DNA from: an uncultured Alphaproteobacteria bacterium
GTDB lineage: Bacteria > Pseudomonadota > Alphaproteobacteria > RF32 > CAG-239
Direction: 5' to 3'
Assembly: GCA_934254915.1 (NCBI GenBank)
Contig: CAKQMH010000012.1
Location: 1-42,637, forward strand
Length of the DNA: 42,637 nucleotides
In this document: positions 16,734 through 24,932 of the stretch, piece after piece
How positions within the stretch are numbered: the first letter of the stretch is position 1
Layout: every line of letters starts with the position of its first letter
Program-made: the position numbers and the translations under genes
The notes under the pieces: generated by a model
Told to the model about the DNA's origin: nothing
The model's database searches: none
The model's input: the letters and a program-made list of their open reading frames with translations, nothing else

Positions 16734-18371
16734 TTAAATCAAGCGGCTTTTATCAATTGCGGCCTTAACAAAAGCCACAAATAACGGATGCGGAGCAAAC
16801 GGTTTGGACTTAAGTTCCGGATGGAATTGTACGCCGATAAACCACGGATGCTCAGGGATTTCAACGATTTCAGGAAGTCTGCCGTCAGGTGATTTACCAG
16901 AGATAACCATACCGGCTTTTTTCAAGACATCTTCGTACTTCAAGTTAACTTCATAGCGATGGCGGTGACGTTCGGAAATTTGGTTGCAACCATAGACTTT
17001 AGCCGCCAGAGAATTAGGTGCTAATACGCAAGGATATGCCCCCAAACGCATTGTTCCGCCCAAATCGCCGTCCTGATGTCGGGTTTCTTTTTCGCCTTCT
17101 TTTTCCCATTCGGTCATTAAACCGACAACCGGCTCGCAATCTGCCCGCAATTCGGTAGTATAAGCATTTTTGATGCCGACGACATCGCGCATGGTTTCAA
17201 TAACGGCCATTTGCATACCATAACAAATTCCTAAGAACGGAACTTTATGTTCACGTGCATAGCGCACAGCTTCAATCTTGCCGTCCGTACCGCGCTGTCC
17301 AAAGCCGCCGGGAACCAGAATAGCGCTGACGTCATTCAATAACTCGCTAACATCTTCATGCTCCAAACGTTCAGAATCAATCCATTTGATTTTAACTTTA
17401 TACTTATTAGCAATTCCGCCATGAGTTAAAGCTTCATTAATCGACTTATAGGCTTCCAAAAGCTGGGTATATTTACCGACAACGGCAATCCGCACCGTCC
17501 CTTCCGGATGGCGAATAACATCCATAATATGTTCCCATTTGCTCAAATCAGCCGGTTTTTGGCACTCTAAGCCGAAATACTTGCAAACCTGAACATCCAT
17601 TCCTTCGTGAGAGTAAGCAATCGGGACTTGATATATGCTTTCACAATCAAGAGCCGCAATAACGTTTTCTTCACGAATATTGCAAAATTGCGCGATTTTA
17701 CGTTTTTCGTTTTGCGGGATTTCGATTTGTGAACGGCACAACAACATATCAGGCTGAATACCGTATTCCTGAAGTTTTTTAACCGAGTGTTGCGTCGGTT
17801 TGGTTTTCAGTTCTCCGGCAGTCGGAATATACGGAAGCAATGTAACATGAATAAACATGGCATGCTCGCGGCCTAAATCATACGCAACTTGACGAATCGC
17901 CTCCAAATACGGCTGTCCTTCAATATCACCTACCGTACCGCCGATTTCACACAAAACAAAATCTTCATCGGTAATATCCGATAAAATAAAATCCTTAATC
18001 TCATTGGTAACATGCGGAATAACCTGAATTGTTGCCCCCAAATAGTCACCATGGCGTTCTTTATCAATGACCCTTTGATAGATTTTACCGGTAGTAATAC
18101 TGTCCGTCTTGTGGCAAGCCACTCCGGAAAAACGTTCATAATGTCCCAAATCCAAGTCGGTTTCGGCACCATCATCGGTTACATAAACTTCACCATGCTG
18201 ATAGGGACTCATAGTTCCGGGGTCAACATTCAAATACGGATCAAGCTTGCGCATTCTGACTTTGAAACCGCGAGCCTGAAGGATTGAGGCCAGTGAAGCC
18301 GAGGCCAAACCTTTTCCTAAGGATGAAACCACACCGCCGGTGATAAAAATAAACTTGGTGTTTTTAGACAT
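16734..18371 (-). CDS. pyrG: CTP synthase
   Basis: A 545-residue bifunctional enzyme that aminates UTP to CTP with ATP and glutamine. The synthetase domain starts with FITGGVVSSLGKGLASAS and has the allosteric/ATP segments DPYLNVDPGTMSPYQHGEV and CEIGGTVGDIE. The class-I glutaminase domain has the nucleophile Cys in GICYGMQ (near residue 380) and the His-Glu pair in QFHPELKS near the end. The length is normal. It is separated from secG by a strong hairpin. The secG-pyrG-kdsA neighbourhood is typical for alphaproteobacteria. Confidence 0.98.
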   Translation of the reverse strand: MSKNTKFIFITGGVVSSLGKGLASASLASILQARGFKVRMRKLDPYLNVDPGTMSPYQHGEVYVTDDGAETDLDLGHYERFSGVACHKTDSITTGKIYQRVIDKERHGDYLGATIQVIPHVTNEIKDFILSDITDEDFVLCEIGGTVGDIEGQPYLEAIRQVAYDLGREHAMFIHVTLLPYIPTAGELKTKPTQHSVKKLQEYGIQPDMLLCRSQIEIPQNEKRKIAQFCNIREENVIAALDCESIYQVPIAYSHEGMDVQVCKYFGLECQKPADLSKWEHIMDVIRHPEGTVRIAVVGKYTQLLEAYKSINEALTHGGIANKYKVKIKWIDSERLEHEDVSELLNDVSAILVPGGFGQRGTDGKIEAVRYAREHKVPFLGICYGMQMAVIETMRDVVGIKNAYTTELRADCEPVVGLMTEWEKEGEKETRHQDGDLGGTMRLGAYPCVLAPNSLAAKVYGCNQISERHRHRYEVNLKYEDVLKKAGMVISGKSPDGRLPEIVEIPEHPWFIGVQFHPELKSKPFAPHPLFVAFVKAAIDKSRLI

Positions 18372-18439
18372 TTTAATACCTTTTTTCAGTTTGTTAGCAA
18401 ATATTTTCAGCCCTTTTTACAAGGCTTATTTAAAGTGAC

Positions 18440-18467
18440 AAAGGCACCTTTAAGAAAAGGTGCCTTT
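18440..18467 (-). terminator. Hairpin between secG and pyrG
   Basis: A perfect 12-bp stem (AAAGGCACCTTT / AAAGGTGCCTTT) with a 4-base loop. Only a short T run follows in the minus direction, so it may act as a partial terminator, or as an mRNA-end stabiliser for secG with some read-through into pyrG. Confidence 0.65.
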
Positions 18468-18488
18468 TATATTGTTTCGGACTGACAT

Positions 18489-18818
18489 CTACTTTCCGGC
18501 CACCGGAGCTTCAGGAGCTGTCGGAACAGCAGGTTGAGAAGATGTCTGAACCGGAGCATCTTCCAGCAATGATTTGTTGGGACGAGTTGCTCCTTTGTAA
18601 TAAATAGACAACGAAATACTGGTGATAATAAAAATCGTTGCCAAAATAGCGGTGGTACGTGTAAGCAGGTTGCCGGTACCGCGGGCGCTCAAAAAGTTCG
18701 AAGCCCCGCTGCCGCCGCCTAAACCATCAAGCGCACCGCCTTCGGAACGCTGCAACAAAATAACGGCGACTAAAAATATCGCAACCAGTAAGTGAATGAC
18801 TAATAAAACTGTTCCCAT
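18489..18818 (-). CDS. secG: Preprotein translocase subunit SecG
   Basis: A 109-residue inner-membrane protein with two membrane helices (about residues 3-23 and 53-73). The conserved linker after helix 1 (LLQRSEGGALDGLGGGSGASNF) and the SARGTGNLLTRTTAILA stretch entering helix 2 identify SecG. It stabilises the SecYE channel during SecA-driven export. The tail is Pro/Ala/Ser-rich and low in complexity, as in many alphaproteobacterial SecG proteins. It starts 26 bases after tpiA, most likely as part of the same transcript. Confidence 0.95.
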   Translation of the reverse strand: MGTVLLVIHLLVAIFLVAVILLQRSEGGALDGLGGGSGASNFLSARGTGNLLTRTTAILATIFIITSISLSIYYKGATRPNKSLLEDAPVQTSSQPAVPTAPEAPVAGK

Positions 18819-18844
18819 TCTCTATATTCCTTTACCAAAACCAA

Positions 18845-19609
18845 TTAGCAACAACCGGCGTTTTTAGCAATAGCGATGAAATCAGCCGCTTTTAAGCTTG
18901 CACCGCCAATCAAAGCTCCGTCGACATCCGGCAAATTCATCAATTCTTTAGCATTATTGGGCTTTACCGAACCGCCATAAAGGATACGCATTTTATTGGC
19001 ATTGCCTTTGCCGAGCTTTTTGGACAATACTTTACGAACCGCGGCATGAACTTCTTCAACATCAGCTGCTGTCGGAACTTTGCCCGTACCGATTGCCCAA
19101 ACCGGCTCATAAGCGATAACCGTATCAGCGGCCGTAGCATCATCAGGAACAGAACCGATAATCTGTTCCTTGCAAACGTCAATGGCTTTGCCGGCTTCAC
19201 GTTGAGCCAAAGTCTCACCGATACAAATCACGGTTTTAAGACCGGCTTTATGAGCGGCAACCGCTTTTTGATTAACCAGTTCATTCGACTCGCCATGATC
19301 GGCACGACGTTCGGAGTGACCGAGAATAACGAATTTGCAGCCCAAATCAGTCAACATCAACGGGCTGATATCGCCGGTATGAGCGCCCTTTTCCGCAAAG
19401 TGGCAATCTTGAGCGCCGAGCGCAACTTTTGCACCGCGCAAAGCTTTTTTGACAGAAGCCAGCAAAGTAAACGGCGGACAGACCAAAAATTCACATTCAG
19501 GTTTGTTCATAGCCTTAACCTGAGCGGCAATTTCCTTAGCCAAATCCGTTCCCTCTTGGGTCAGGCAGTTCATTTTCCAGTTTCCTGCGATTAATTTTTT
19601 ACGAGCCAT
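18845..19609 (-). CDS. tpiA: Triosephosphate isomerase
   Basis: A 254-residue TIM barrel that interconverts dihydroxyacetone phosphate and glyceraldehyde-3-phosphate in glycolysis and gluconeogenesis. The catalytic residues are visible: Asn10 and Lys12 in AGNWKMN, His98 in ILGHSERR and Glu168 in AYEPVWAIGTG. The phosphate-binding YGGSVKP and GGASL loops are intact. It is divergent from the PpiD-like gene, and the 142-base gap must hold both promoters. A strong AAGGA precedes its ATG. Confidence 0.98.
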   Translation of the reverse strand: MARKKLIAGNWKMNCLTQEGTDLAKEIAAQVKAMNKPECEFLVCPPFTLLASVKKALRGAKVALGAQDCHFAEKGAHTGDISPLMLTDLGCKFVILGHSERRADHGESNELVNQKAVAAHKAGLKTVICIGETLAQREAGKAIDVCKEQIIGSVPDDATAADTVIAYEPVWAIGTGKVPTAADVEEVHAAVRKVLSKKLGKGNANKMRILYGGSVKPNNAKELMNLPDVDGALIGGASLKAADFIAIAKNAGCC

Positions 19610-19687
19610 TTTTTTATCCTTTTCTACTCAAAATATGTTCATCTTCTAACACAGTCAAAAAAACTTTTCAACATCAATATTTTGAAG

Positions 19688-19717
19688 TTGTATAAATTCT
19701 TAATCCTGATATATAAT
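19688..19717 (+). promoter_or_regulatory. Probable sigma-70 promoter of the PpiD-like gene
   Basis: A TTGTAT -35 and a perfect TATAAT -10 are separated by 18 bases and lie 34 bases before the start codon. An AAGGAT ribosome site follows at 19738-19743. Confidence 0.55.
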
Positions 19718-19751
19718 CGCGCCAGATAATAAATAATAAGGATATTGTGAA

Positions 19752-21647
19752 ATGATGACCAAAATCAGAAGTATTCAGGACTCATGGCTGGCTAAGAGTA
19801 TACTTATTCTGACCGCGTTGAGTTTTATGTCTTTGTTCGGAGTTTCCGGATATTGGGGCAACGCCGGCAAAAATCGGGCGATTATTAAAGTTGATGACAT
19901 CACAATCTATCAAGATGAAATCAACAACCAATATCAGCAACAACTGCAAACCGCCAAAAATTTGTTCGGCGACAGTCTGGAAATTAATGATGCTATCAAA
20001 AATGCGATGATGCAGGATATTATCCAAAAGAACCTGACGAATGCCGTTTTGCAAAAGACAGCTGAAGATTTGAATGTTTCAATCAGTGATGACTTGGTCA
20101 AAAAAATAATTTACTCACAAGCTGAGTTTATGGACGCCAATGGTAATTTCAGTTTGGAAAAATTGCGTCGACTCCTTAGCGCATCCGGCTGGAGCGAACA
20201 GCGCTATATCGAAACGCTGCGCAATGATATAGTTAAACAACATTTGTTGCAAAATCCGGTCGAAGATATTGTCATTCCGAAGTTTATGAACAAATATCTG
20301 GCTGAAAAAGAAAATCAACGCAAAGTCTTCCGCTATATTGAGATTAATCCGCAAAAACTGCCGATTGACCGTAAAATTACCGCTGAGGAAGAAGAACAAT
20401 ATTATAATGATTTTGCGGCACAGTTTGAAGAACCGGAAAATCGTGATTTGGCGTTTATTACCCTTCCGATTGAAAAACTTACGGCTAAAATCGTTCCATC
20501 CGAAGACGAAATCAATGCCTATTATCAGGAAAATATTTCACAATATGTTATTCCCGAAACTCGTCGGGTTTTGCAGATGATGTTTGATAATCAGGATGAT
20601 GCCAATAAAGCTATGGCAGCACTGGAAGCCGGCGGTGATTTCTATAAAGTGGCGCAGGATGTCGCCAAGCAAGACAAAGCTTCTACGGAGTTGGGTGATG
20701 TGTCCAAAGATATGCTGTTGGCAGATATGAGCGAAGCAGTTTTTGCGGCGCGCATCGGTGAAGTTGTCGGTCCGGTTAAGTCAGAATTAGGCTGGCACAT
20801 TTTGAAAGTCAGCAAAATTACGCCGAAAAAAGAAACTAAGCTTGCAGCCGCCAAGACCAAAATCATTGAAGCCATTCGCAAAGAAAAAGCTTATGATGAG
20901 GCTTATAGCGCCATTAGCGAGATTGAAGACAAGATCGGTGCAGGTGCCGGCTTAAAAGAAATTGCCGAAGAATATAAAACACCGGTATATCAGGTTAAGG
21001 GCTTAAACGAAGAAGGTAAAGCCAAATCTGCTCCAGCGGCTTATGCTCAAATGATTGCCTCGGCTGACTTTATTGACACAGCTTTTTCTTACAATCCCAA
21101 TGAAGTAAGCCAAGCTCTGGAAGATGAAAACGGTTTTACCATCGTTGAGGTTACAGCCATTCATGACGCCCACCCCAAAGCCTTGTCTGAAGTTAAAGGT
21201 GAAATTGCACAAATGTGGAAAGACAACGAACGTAATGCAATTGCCCAAGAAATTGTCAATGACGTTACTCATGATTTGGAAGGCGGCGACAATATTGCTG
21301 AGGTAGCCAAACGTTTTAACCTGCCGTTGAAGTCAACGAAAGCCTTAAAACGTTCCGAAAGTTTTGCCGGTTTGTCACAAGCACAAATGGCTGAAGTTTT
21401 CCAAGAAAAGGTTAACTCGCCCAAACTTATAAGCATGGGTGAAAATCAGCTGATTATTGTTCCGGTTGAAGTTATAAAAGCCAAAGCACAATCGTCGAAA
21501 GAAGAAATGGAAGTATTGCGCTCCAAAGCACAAGCTGACATGAGCCAAATTTTGGCTGACGAACTGCTGAAAGCATACAGCTCAAATTATAAAGTTAAGG
21601 TAAAAGAAAAATACCTCGGACTTAATAACAATGACGATGAAGAATAA
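19752..21647 (+). CDS. ppiD: PpiD/SurA-like periplasmic peptidyl-prolyl isomerase
   Basis: A 631-residue membrane-anchored chaperone. One N-terminal membrane segment (about residues 14-36) holds a periplasmic SurA_N-type helical domain in which EINNQYQQQL and DLVKKIIYSQ are typical. A parvulin domain follows at about residues 267-357 (TRRVLQMMF ... GDFYKVAQ ... VGPVKSELGWHILKV), then a C-terminal helical chaperone region. PpiD works beside SecYEG, taking over emerging outer-membrane and periplasmic proteins. A position divergent from tpiA is normal in alphaproteobacteria. The trp genes that often follow are replaced here by a terminator and minus-strand genes. A second in-frame ATG directly follows the first. 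Confidence 0.92.
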   Translation: MMTKIRSIQDSWLAKSILILTALSFMSLFGVSGYWGNAGKNRAIIKVDDITIYQDEINNQYQQQLQTAKNLFGDSLEINDAIKNAMMQDIIQKNLTNAVLQKTAEDLNVSISDDLVKKIIYSQAEFMDANGNFSLEKLRRLLSASGWSEQRYIETLRNDIVKQHLLQNPVEDIVIPKFMNKYLAEKENQRKVFRYIEINPQKLPIDRKITAEEEEQYYNDFAAQFEEPENRDLAFITLPIEKLTAKIVPSEDEINAYYQENISQYVIPETRRVLQMMFDNQDDANKAMAALEAGGDFYKVAQDVAKQDKASTELGDVSKDMLLADMSEAVFAARIGEVVGPVKSELGWHILKVSKITPKKETKLAAAKTKIIEAIRKEKAYDEAYSAISEIEDKIGAGAGLKEIAEEYKTPVYQVKGLNEEGKAKSAPAAYAQMIASADFIDTAFSYNPNEVSQALEDENGFTIVEVTAIHDAHPKALSEVKGEIAQMWKDNERNAIAQEIVNDVTHDLEGGDNIAEVAKRFNLPLKSTKALKRSESFAGLSQAQMAEVFQEKVNSPKLISMGENQLIIVPVEVIKAKAQSSKEEMEVLRSKAQADMSQILADELLKAYSSNYKVKVKEKYLGLNNNDDEE

Positions 21648-21664
21648 ATAATCGTCAGTTTAAT

Positions 21665-21700
21665 CCCCTCCCCACTTTCGTGGCGAGGGGATTTTCTTTT
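21665..21700 (+). terminator. Terminator of the PpiD-like gene
   Basis: CCCCTC-C-CCAC pairs with GTGG-C-GAGGGG (one internal mismatch), followed by ATTTTCTTTT. Confidence 0.8.
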
Positions 21701-21715
21701 GCTAAATATATAAGG

Positions 21716-21752
21716 ATAAACCCCGCATCTCAAAAGAGATAACGGGGTTTAT
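21716..21752 (-). terminator. Terminator of the 21769-22913 gene pair
   Basis: On the minus strand ATAAACCCCG pairs with CGGGGTTTAT, and an inner ATCTC/GAGAT stem closes on AAAA. It lies 17 bases after the stop of the 193-residue gene. Confidence 0.7.
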
Positions 21753-21768
21753 GGCACAACTCTCAAGA

Positions 21769-22350
21769 CTATTCAATGCAGCAGTCTACGGCTTTTTTTA
21801 CAAAAGCTTTCATCTTAGCCAAAGCACCGCCTTTATTTTCGGTAACAGCTTCGGTTTTTGCGGCTGCCGGTTGCTCTTCCAGACGGGCGGAGATTTTTTT
21901 GATATCGTCCATTTTATCTTCAACCCACTTAACGTCTTCAACGTTAAGCATATTCATATTTAATCCCCAAAACAGACAATACAAGTCATAGGCTTTGTTA
22001 AAAAGATTATAAGCTTCTTCTTTGTTGCCTAAGGATTGTTGTTTAGTACCGACTTCCATCAACCGCATTGAAGAAGACAACAAGTGCTTGGAAATACACC
22101 AGACCTCGCCTTCATAAGCCGGAATAATTTTTTGCATAAGGCTTTTGCGAAGTTCGCGAACTTCCTCAATCAAATCATAATATGAGGTCTTGCCGGTTTT
22201 AGCACCCGAAAAGACTAAATGTTCTTCAATAGAGATAAGATTCATTATACCGATGGTCAAATCCTGATCCGAAGACAAATCTTTAGGATTAACTTTTTTA
22301 GCGGCATCAATTCTTTCAACAAATTCTTTAACATTTTTGGCTTTGTTCAT
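21769..22350 (-). CDS. Uncharacterised helical protein, partner of the adjacent membrane protein
   Basis: A 193-residue soluble, mainly helical protein. The core (about residues 28-105) holds DLTIGIMNLISIEEHL and GEVWCISKHLLSSSMRLMEV, which look strongly constrained. I recall very similar sequences in candidate-phyla (Patescibacteria-type) genomes, also unannotated. The C-terminus has a low-complexity Ala/Thr/Glu linker and then a short amphipathic helix ending in C-C-I-E. Its ATG overlaps the stop of the upstream membrane-protein gene (TAATG), so the two are translationally coupled and probably work together. The function is not known. A small regulatory or docking protein would fit, but that is a guess. 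Confidence 0.75.
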   Translation of the reverse strand: MNKAKNVKEFVERIDAAKKVNPKDLSSDQDLTIGIMNLISIEEHLVFSGAKTGKTSYYDLIEEVRELRKSLMQKIIPAYEGEVWCISKHLLSSSMRLMEVGTKQQSLGNKEEAYNLFNKAYDLYCLFWGLNMNMLNVEDVKWVEDKMDDIKKISARLEEQPAAAKTEAVTENKGGALAKMKAFVKKAVDCCIE

Positions 22351-22913
22351 TATTTTTCTCCTGAAAATTCGTATAATCCGGCAGCATCAAGTCCGTTTGC
22401 CGGAACATCATTACCCAAAGGATAATAGTTAAAATAGATGCTGAGTACGGCCAAGGCAGCTACCGGCAGTACAACTTTCTCAAATGGAAAATGAGCATGT
22501 CCGCCGTTATGAGCTTTCATCCACTGATAGAATTTGGAAACATAAATAAAGGTTAATGCTCCCAAAATTGTCGAGAACAACAGAGGATCAAGATAGAAAA
22601 TACCGATAACTTTGGGGGCATAAGGAATCTGTGAAACATACATAAAGCCGATAGATCCGACCGATGCCAACATTAATAAGGCATCCCGTCCCCAAAAGTT
22701 CCAATGTTTTTTATCAAACCACAAAATCAACCAATAGCCAAGTAATGCCAACATAGCACCGGCCCAAACACCGACAACGGCGTCATCAACACCATAGTGA
22801 CGGGCAATTTCCAAGGAGGCGCCAACAGCAACCGTACAAACGGCACAGGCCGGATTAGCCAAAGCTTTGCCGGAAGCCAACATGGTTAACATAAAGCTTA
22901 AAATTGTTTTCAT
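22350..22913 (-). CDS. Uncharacterised polytopic membrane protein with exported CxxC
   Basis: About 187 residues with an N-terminal hydrophobic signal (to A-L-A-N) followed at once by NPACAVCTVAVGASLEIAR, i.e. a C-x-x-C near the outer face of the membrane. Four further hydrophobic segments follow (near WAGAMLALLGYWLILW, LLMLASVGSIGFMYV, LLFSTILGALTFIYV and VVLPVAALAVLSIYF). A His-rich loop (HNGGHAHF) precedes the last segment. I choose the second ATG (22913) because AAGGA lies 7 bases before it and touches the first ATG (22919). The CxxC and His loop could bind a metal or carry out thiol redox chemistry, which is inference only. It is coupled to the 193-residue gene downstream. Confidence 0.75.
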   Translation of the reverse strand: MKTILSFMLTMLASGKALANPACAVCTVAVGASLEIARHYGVDDAVVGVWAGAMLALLGYWLILWFDKKHWNFWGRDALLMLASVGSIGFMYVSQIPYAPKVIGIFYLDPLLFSTILGALTFIYVSKFYQWMKAHNGGHAHFPFEKVVLPVAALAVLSIYFNYYPLGNDVPANGLDAAGLYEFSGEK

Positions 22914-22926
22914 ATCCATGTCCTTA

Positions 22927-22974
22927 TATAGTTAAAACTATATATAGTATTAATCATATATATTAAAATGTCAA
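22927..22974 (-). promoter_or_regulatory. Promoter with nested palindromic operator
   Basis: On the minus strand a perfect TTGACA (22969-22974) and an AATACT at 17-base spacing (22946-22951) form a likely promoter. Two overlapping perfect palindromes lie over the -10 and start region: ACTATATATAGT (22937-22948) and TATAGTT-AA-AACTATA (22927-22942). The shared half-site ACTATA suggests tandem binding of a dimeric repressor. Confidence 0.5.
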
Positions 22975-23017
22975 TATATAAAATAAATTTTATATTACTA
23001 TATTCAAGTATCACTAA

Positions 23018-24775
23018 TTATGGCTCTAAAGCAACCGCTTTTTGCGAGTTATTATCAACTGCCGCAACATTAAGCTTTTTCAGGTAACGCCGCGTCATTT
23101 TAAGCGCATTCTCAAAATTTGAGGCAGTTGAGATAACGTGGCTGTCAATCCCGTCCTTCAAAAAAGCATCATGCAGAACACGGCGCGGCTGTTTTTTGAC
23201 ATTAGATAAAATAATTTTAGTCTGATGTTTTTGCATTTTTTTGATGAACTCGACAATAATATTAGCACCGGTTGCATCAACCACAGGAACATAACCCATA
23301 CGCAAAATCAAAACCTTAGGAGCTGCTCCGATTTTGTTAAGGAAATGCGAAATTTGTGAAGCACCGCCAAAGAATAGCGGTCCGGACAGACGCAGCGAAA
23401 TAACACCTTGCTGATGCAAAACCTCACTCAAATCACGTCCACTGTTACTGTAAGGTTTGGTTTCCTCATCGGTTTCGATTTCAATTTCACGGCTCATACG
23501 ATGCATAAAGATAACACTGGCCATAATAAAACCGACACTGATGGCCGTGTTTAAATCAACCAAAATAGTCAGCAGCAAGGTGGCCAGCAAGGTGTAACGA
23601 TCGCCTTCCGGACCACGTATAAGTTTATACATTTTTTCCAACCCCAACATATTCCAGCCGATGAGCACCAAAATAACCGATAAACAGGCCAACGGAATAT
23701 ATTTGGCCGCCGGAGAAAGCAGCAGCATAAATAACAACAAGAAAACCGACTGCATAATTCCGGCAACAGGTGAATAAGCATTAGCCTTAAAATTGGTAGC
23801 CGTACGAGCGATTGCACCGGTAGCAGGAACACCTCCGAAAAACATACTCATAATATTAGCTACCCCTTCACCGATGAGCTCAGCATTAGAATTGTGGTTA
23901 TCACCACTCATACCGTCAACCACAGTTGCGCTTAACAGCGATTCAACACCGGCCAAAAAGGCTATTGTCAGACCACTTGGAAAGACTTTAAGAACCAAAT
24001 CCAAACTGACATCGGGGAAAACCGGCATCGGTAAAAAGTGAGGAATACCGCCAAATTTGTTGCCGATAGTATCAATATGGATACCAAAGATACTGAAAAC
24101 AACGACTAAAAGTGTAGCCCCAATGACGCTAACCAAATAAGCCGGCATTTGCGGCCGTTTGAATTTGACATAAAAAATCAGCCCTAGTGAAAAAGCGGCA
24201 ACAACAACCGATGAGTAACTGAAAGTGTTCAAGTTAGAGAGATAAGCCTGCCATTTAGGAAGAAAATCAGCCGGGACATCCGTAATTTGCAAGCCTAATA
24301 AGTCTTTAATCTGGGTAGAAATGAGCAAAATACCGATACCAGCGGTAAAGCCGACCACAACCGGAAAAGGAATATATTTGATGTAAGTTCCCAAGCGCAG
24401 CAGACCGGCTAAAATCAAGACTAAACCGGCAACCAGCATAGTTACGGCCAAGCCTGAATAACCATAGTGCTGCATAACATTAAAAATAACGACAACAAAA
24501 GCTCCGGTCGGTCCGCCGATTTGATAACGACTACCGCCCAACAACGCGATAAAGAAACCGGCAACAATCGCGGTATACAGACCCTGAGCCGGAGAAACGC
24601 CGGAAGCAATCGCCAAGGCCATTGCCAACGGAATAGAAACCACGGCAACGGTCATTCCTGCAATCATATCACGACGAAACTTACTGCGATCATAGCCGCC
24701 TTTTAATACTTCAATAATTTTGGGAACAAAATTTTCGACATAGAAATCAGCTAATTTCTTTAATCTTACCAACAT
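23018..24775 (-). CDS. SulP-family anion permease with STAS domain
   Basis: A 585-residue transporter. The N-terminal SLC26/SulP transmembrane domain covers about residues 30-430, with DMIAGMTVAVVSIPLAMALAI near the start and typical conserved pieces such as GPTGAFVV and PATGAIARTATN. A cytoplasmic STAS domain (about residues 450-560, GVISLRLSGPLFFG ... VVDATGANII) completes it. Family members carry sulfate, bicarbonate, chloride or dicarboxylates, and the substrate cannot be read from sequence. Neighbours give no sulfur-assimilation context. It stands alone, with a possible TTGACA at 24845-24850 on the minus strand. Confidence 0.92.
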   Translation of the reverse strand: MLVRLKKLADFYVENFVPKIIEVLKGGYDRSKFRRDMIAGMTVAVVSIPLAMALAIASGVSPAQGLYTAIVAGFFIALLGGSRYQIGGPTGAFVVVIFNVMQHYGYSGLAVTMLVAGLVLILAGLLRLGTYIKYIPFPVVVGFTAGIGILLISTQIKDLLGLQITDVPADFLPKWQAYLSNLNTFSYSSVVVAAFSLGLIFYVKFKRPQMPAYLVSVIGATLLVVVFSIFGIHIDTIGNKFGGIPHFLPMPVFPDVSLDLVLKVFPSGLTIAFLAGVESLLSATVVDGMSGDNHNSNAELIGEGVANIMSMFFGGVPATGAIARTATNFKANAYSPVAGIMQSVFLLLFMLLLSPAAKYIPLACLSVILVLIGWNMLGLEKMYKLIRGPEGDRYTLLATLLLTILVDLNTAISVGFIMASVIFMHRMSREIEIETDEETKPYSNSGRDLSEVLHQQGVISLRLSGPLFFGGASQISHFLNKIGAAPKVLILRMGYVPVVDATGANIIVEFIKKMQKHQTKIILSNVKKQPRRVLHDAFLKDGIDSHVISTASNFENALKMTRRYLKKLNVAAVDNNSQKAVALEP

Positions 24776-24881
24776 CTTTCTTTTCTCTCTTTTTTTTCAT
24801 ATCTTTTTAAAAAACCTGAACTGGTTTACAACTTTCCTTTGTAGTGTCAAGAAAATCCTGAAAAAATTAACTGAAATATAT

Positions 24882-24910
24882 AAAAAAAGGCGTCAGCTTT
24901 TGCCAACGCC
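24882..24910 (-). terminator. Terminator of the flavodiiron protein gene
   Basis: On the minus strand GGCGT...ACGCC closes an inner imperfect stem with an AAAA loop and is followed by seven T residues. Confidence 0.8.
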
Positions 24911-24932
24911 CGAAAATTGATCAAAAAAGTTA

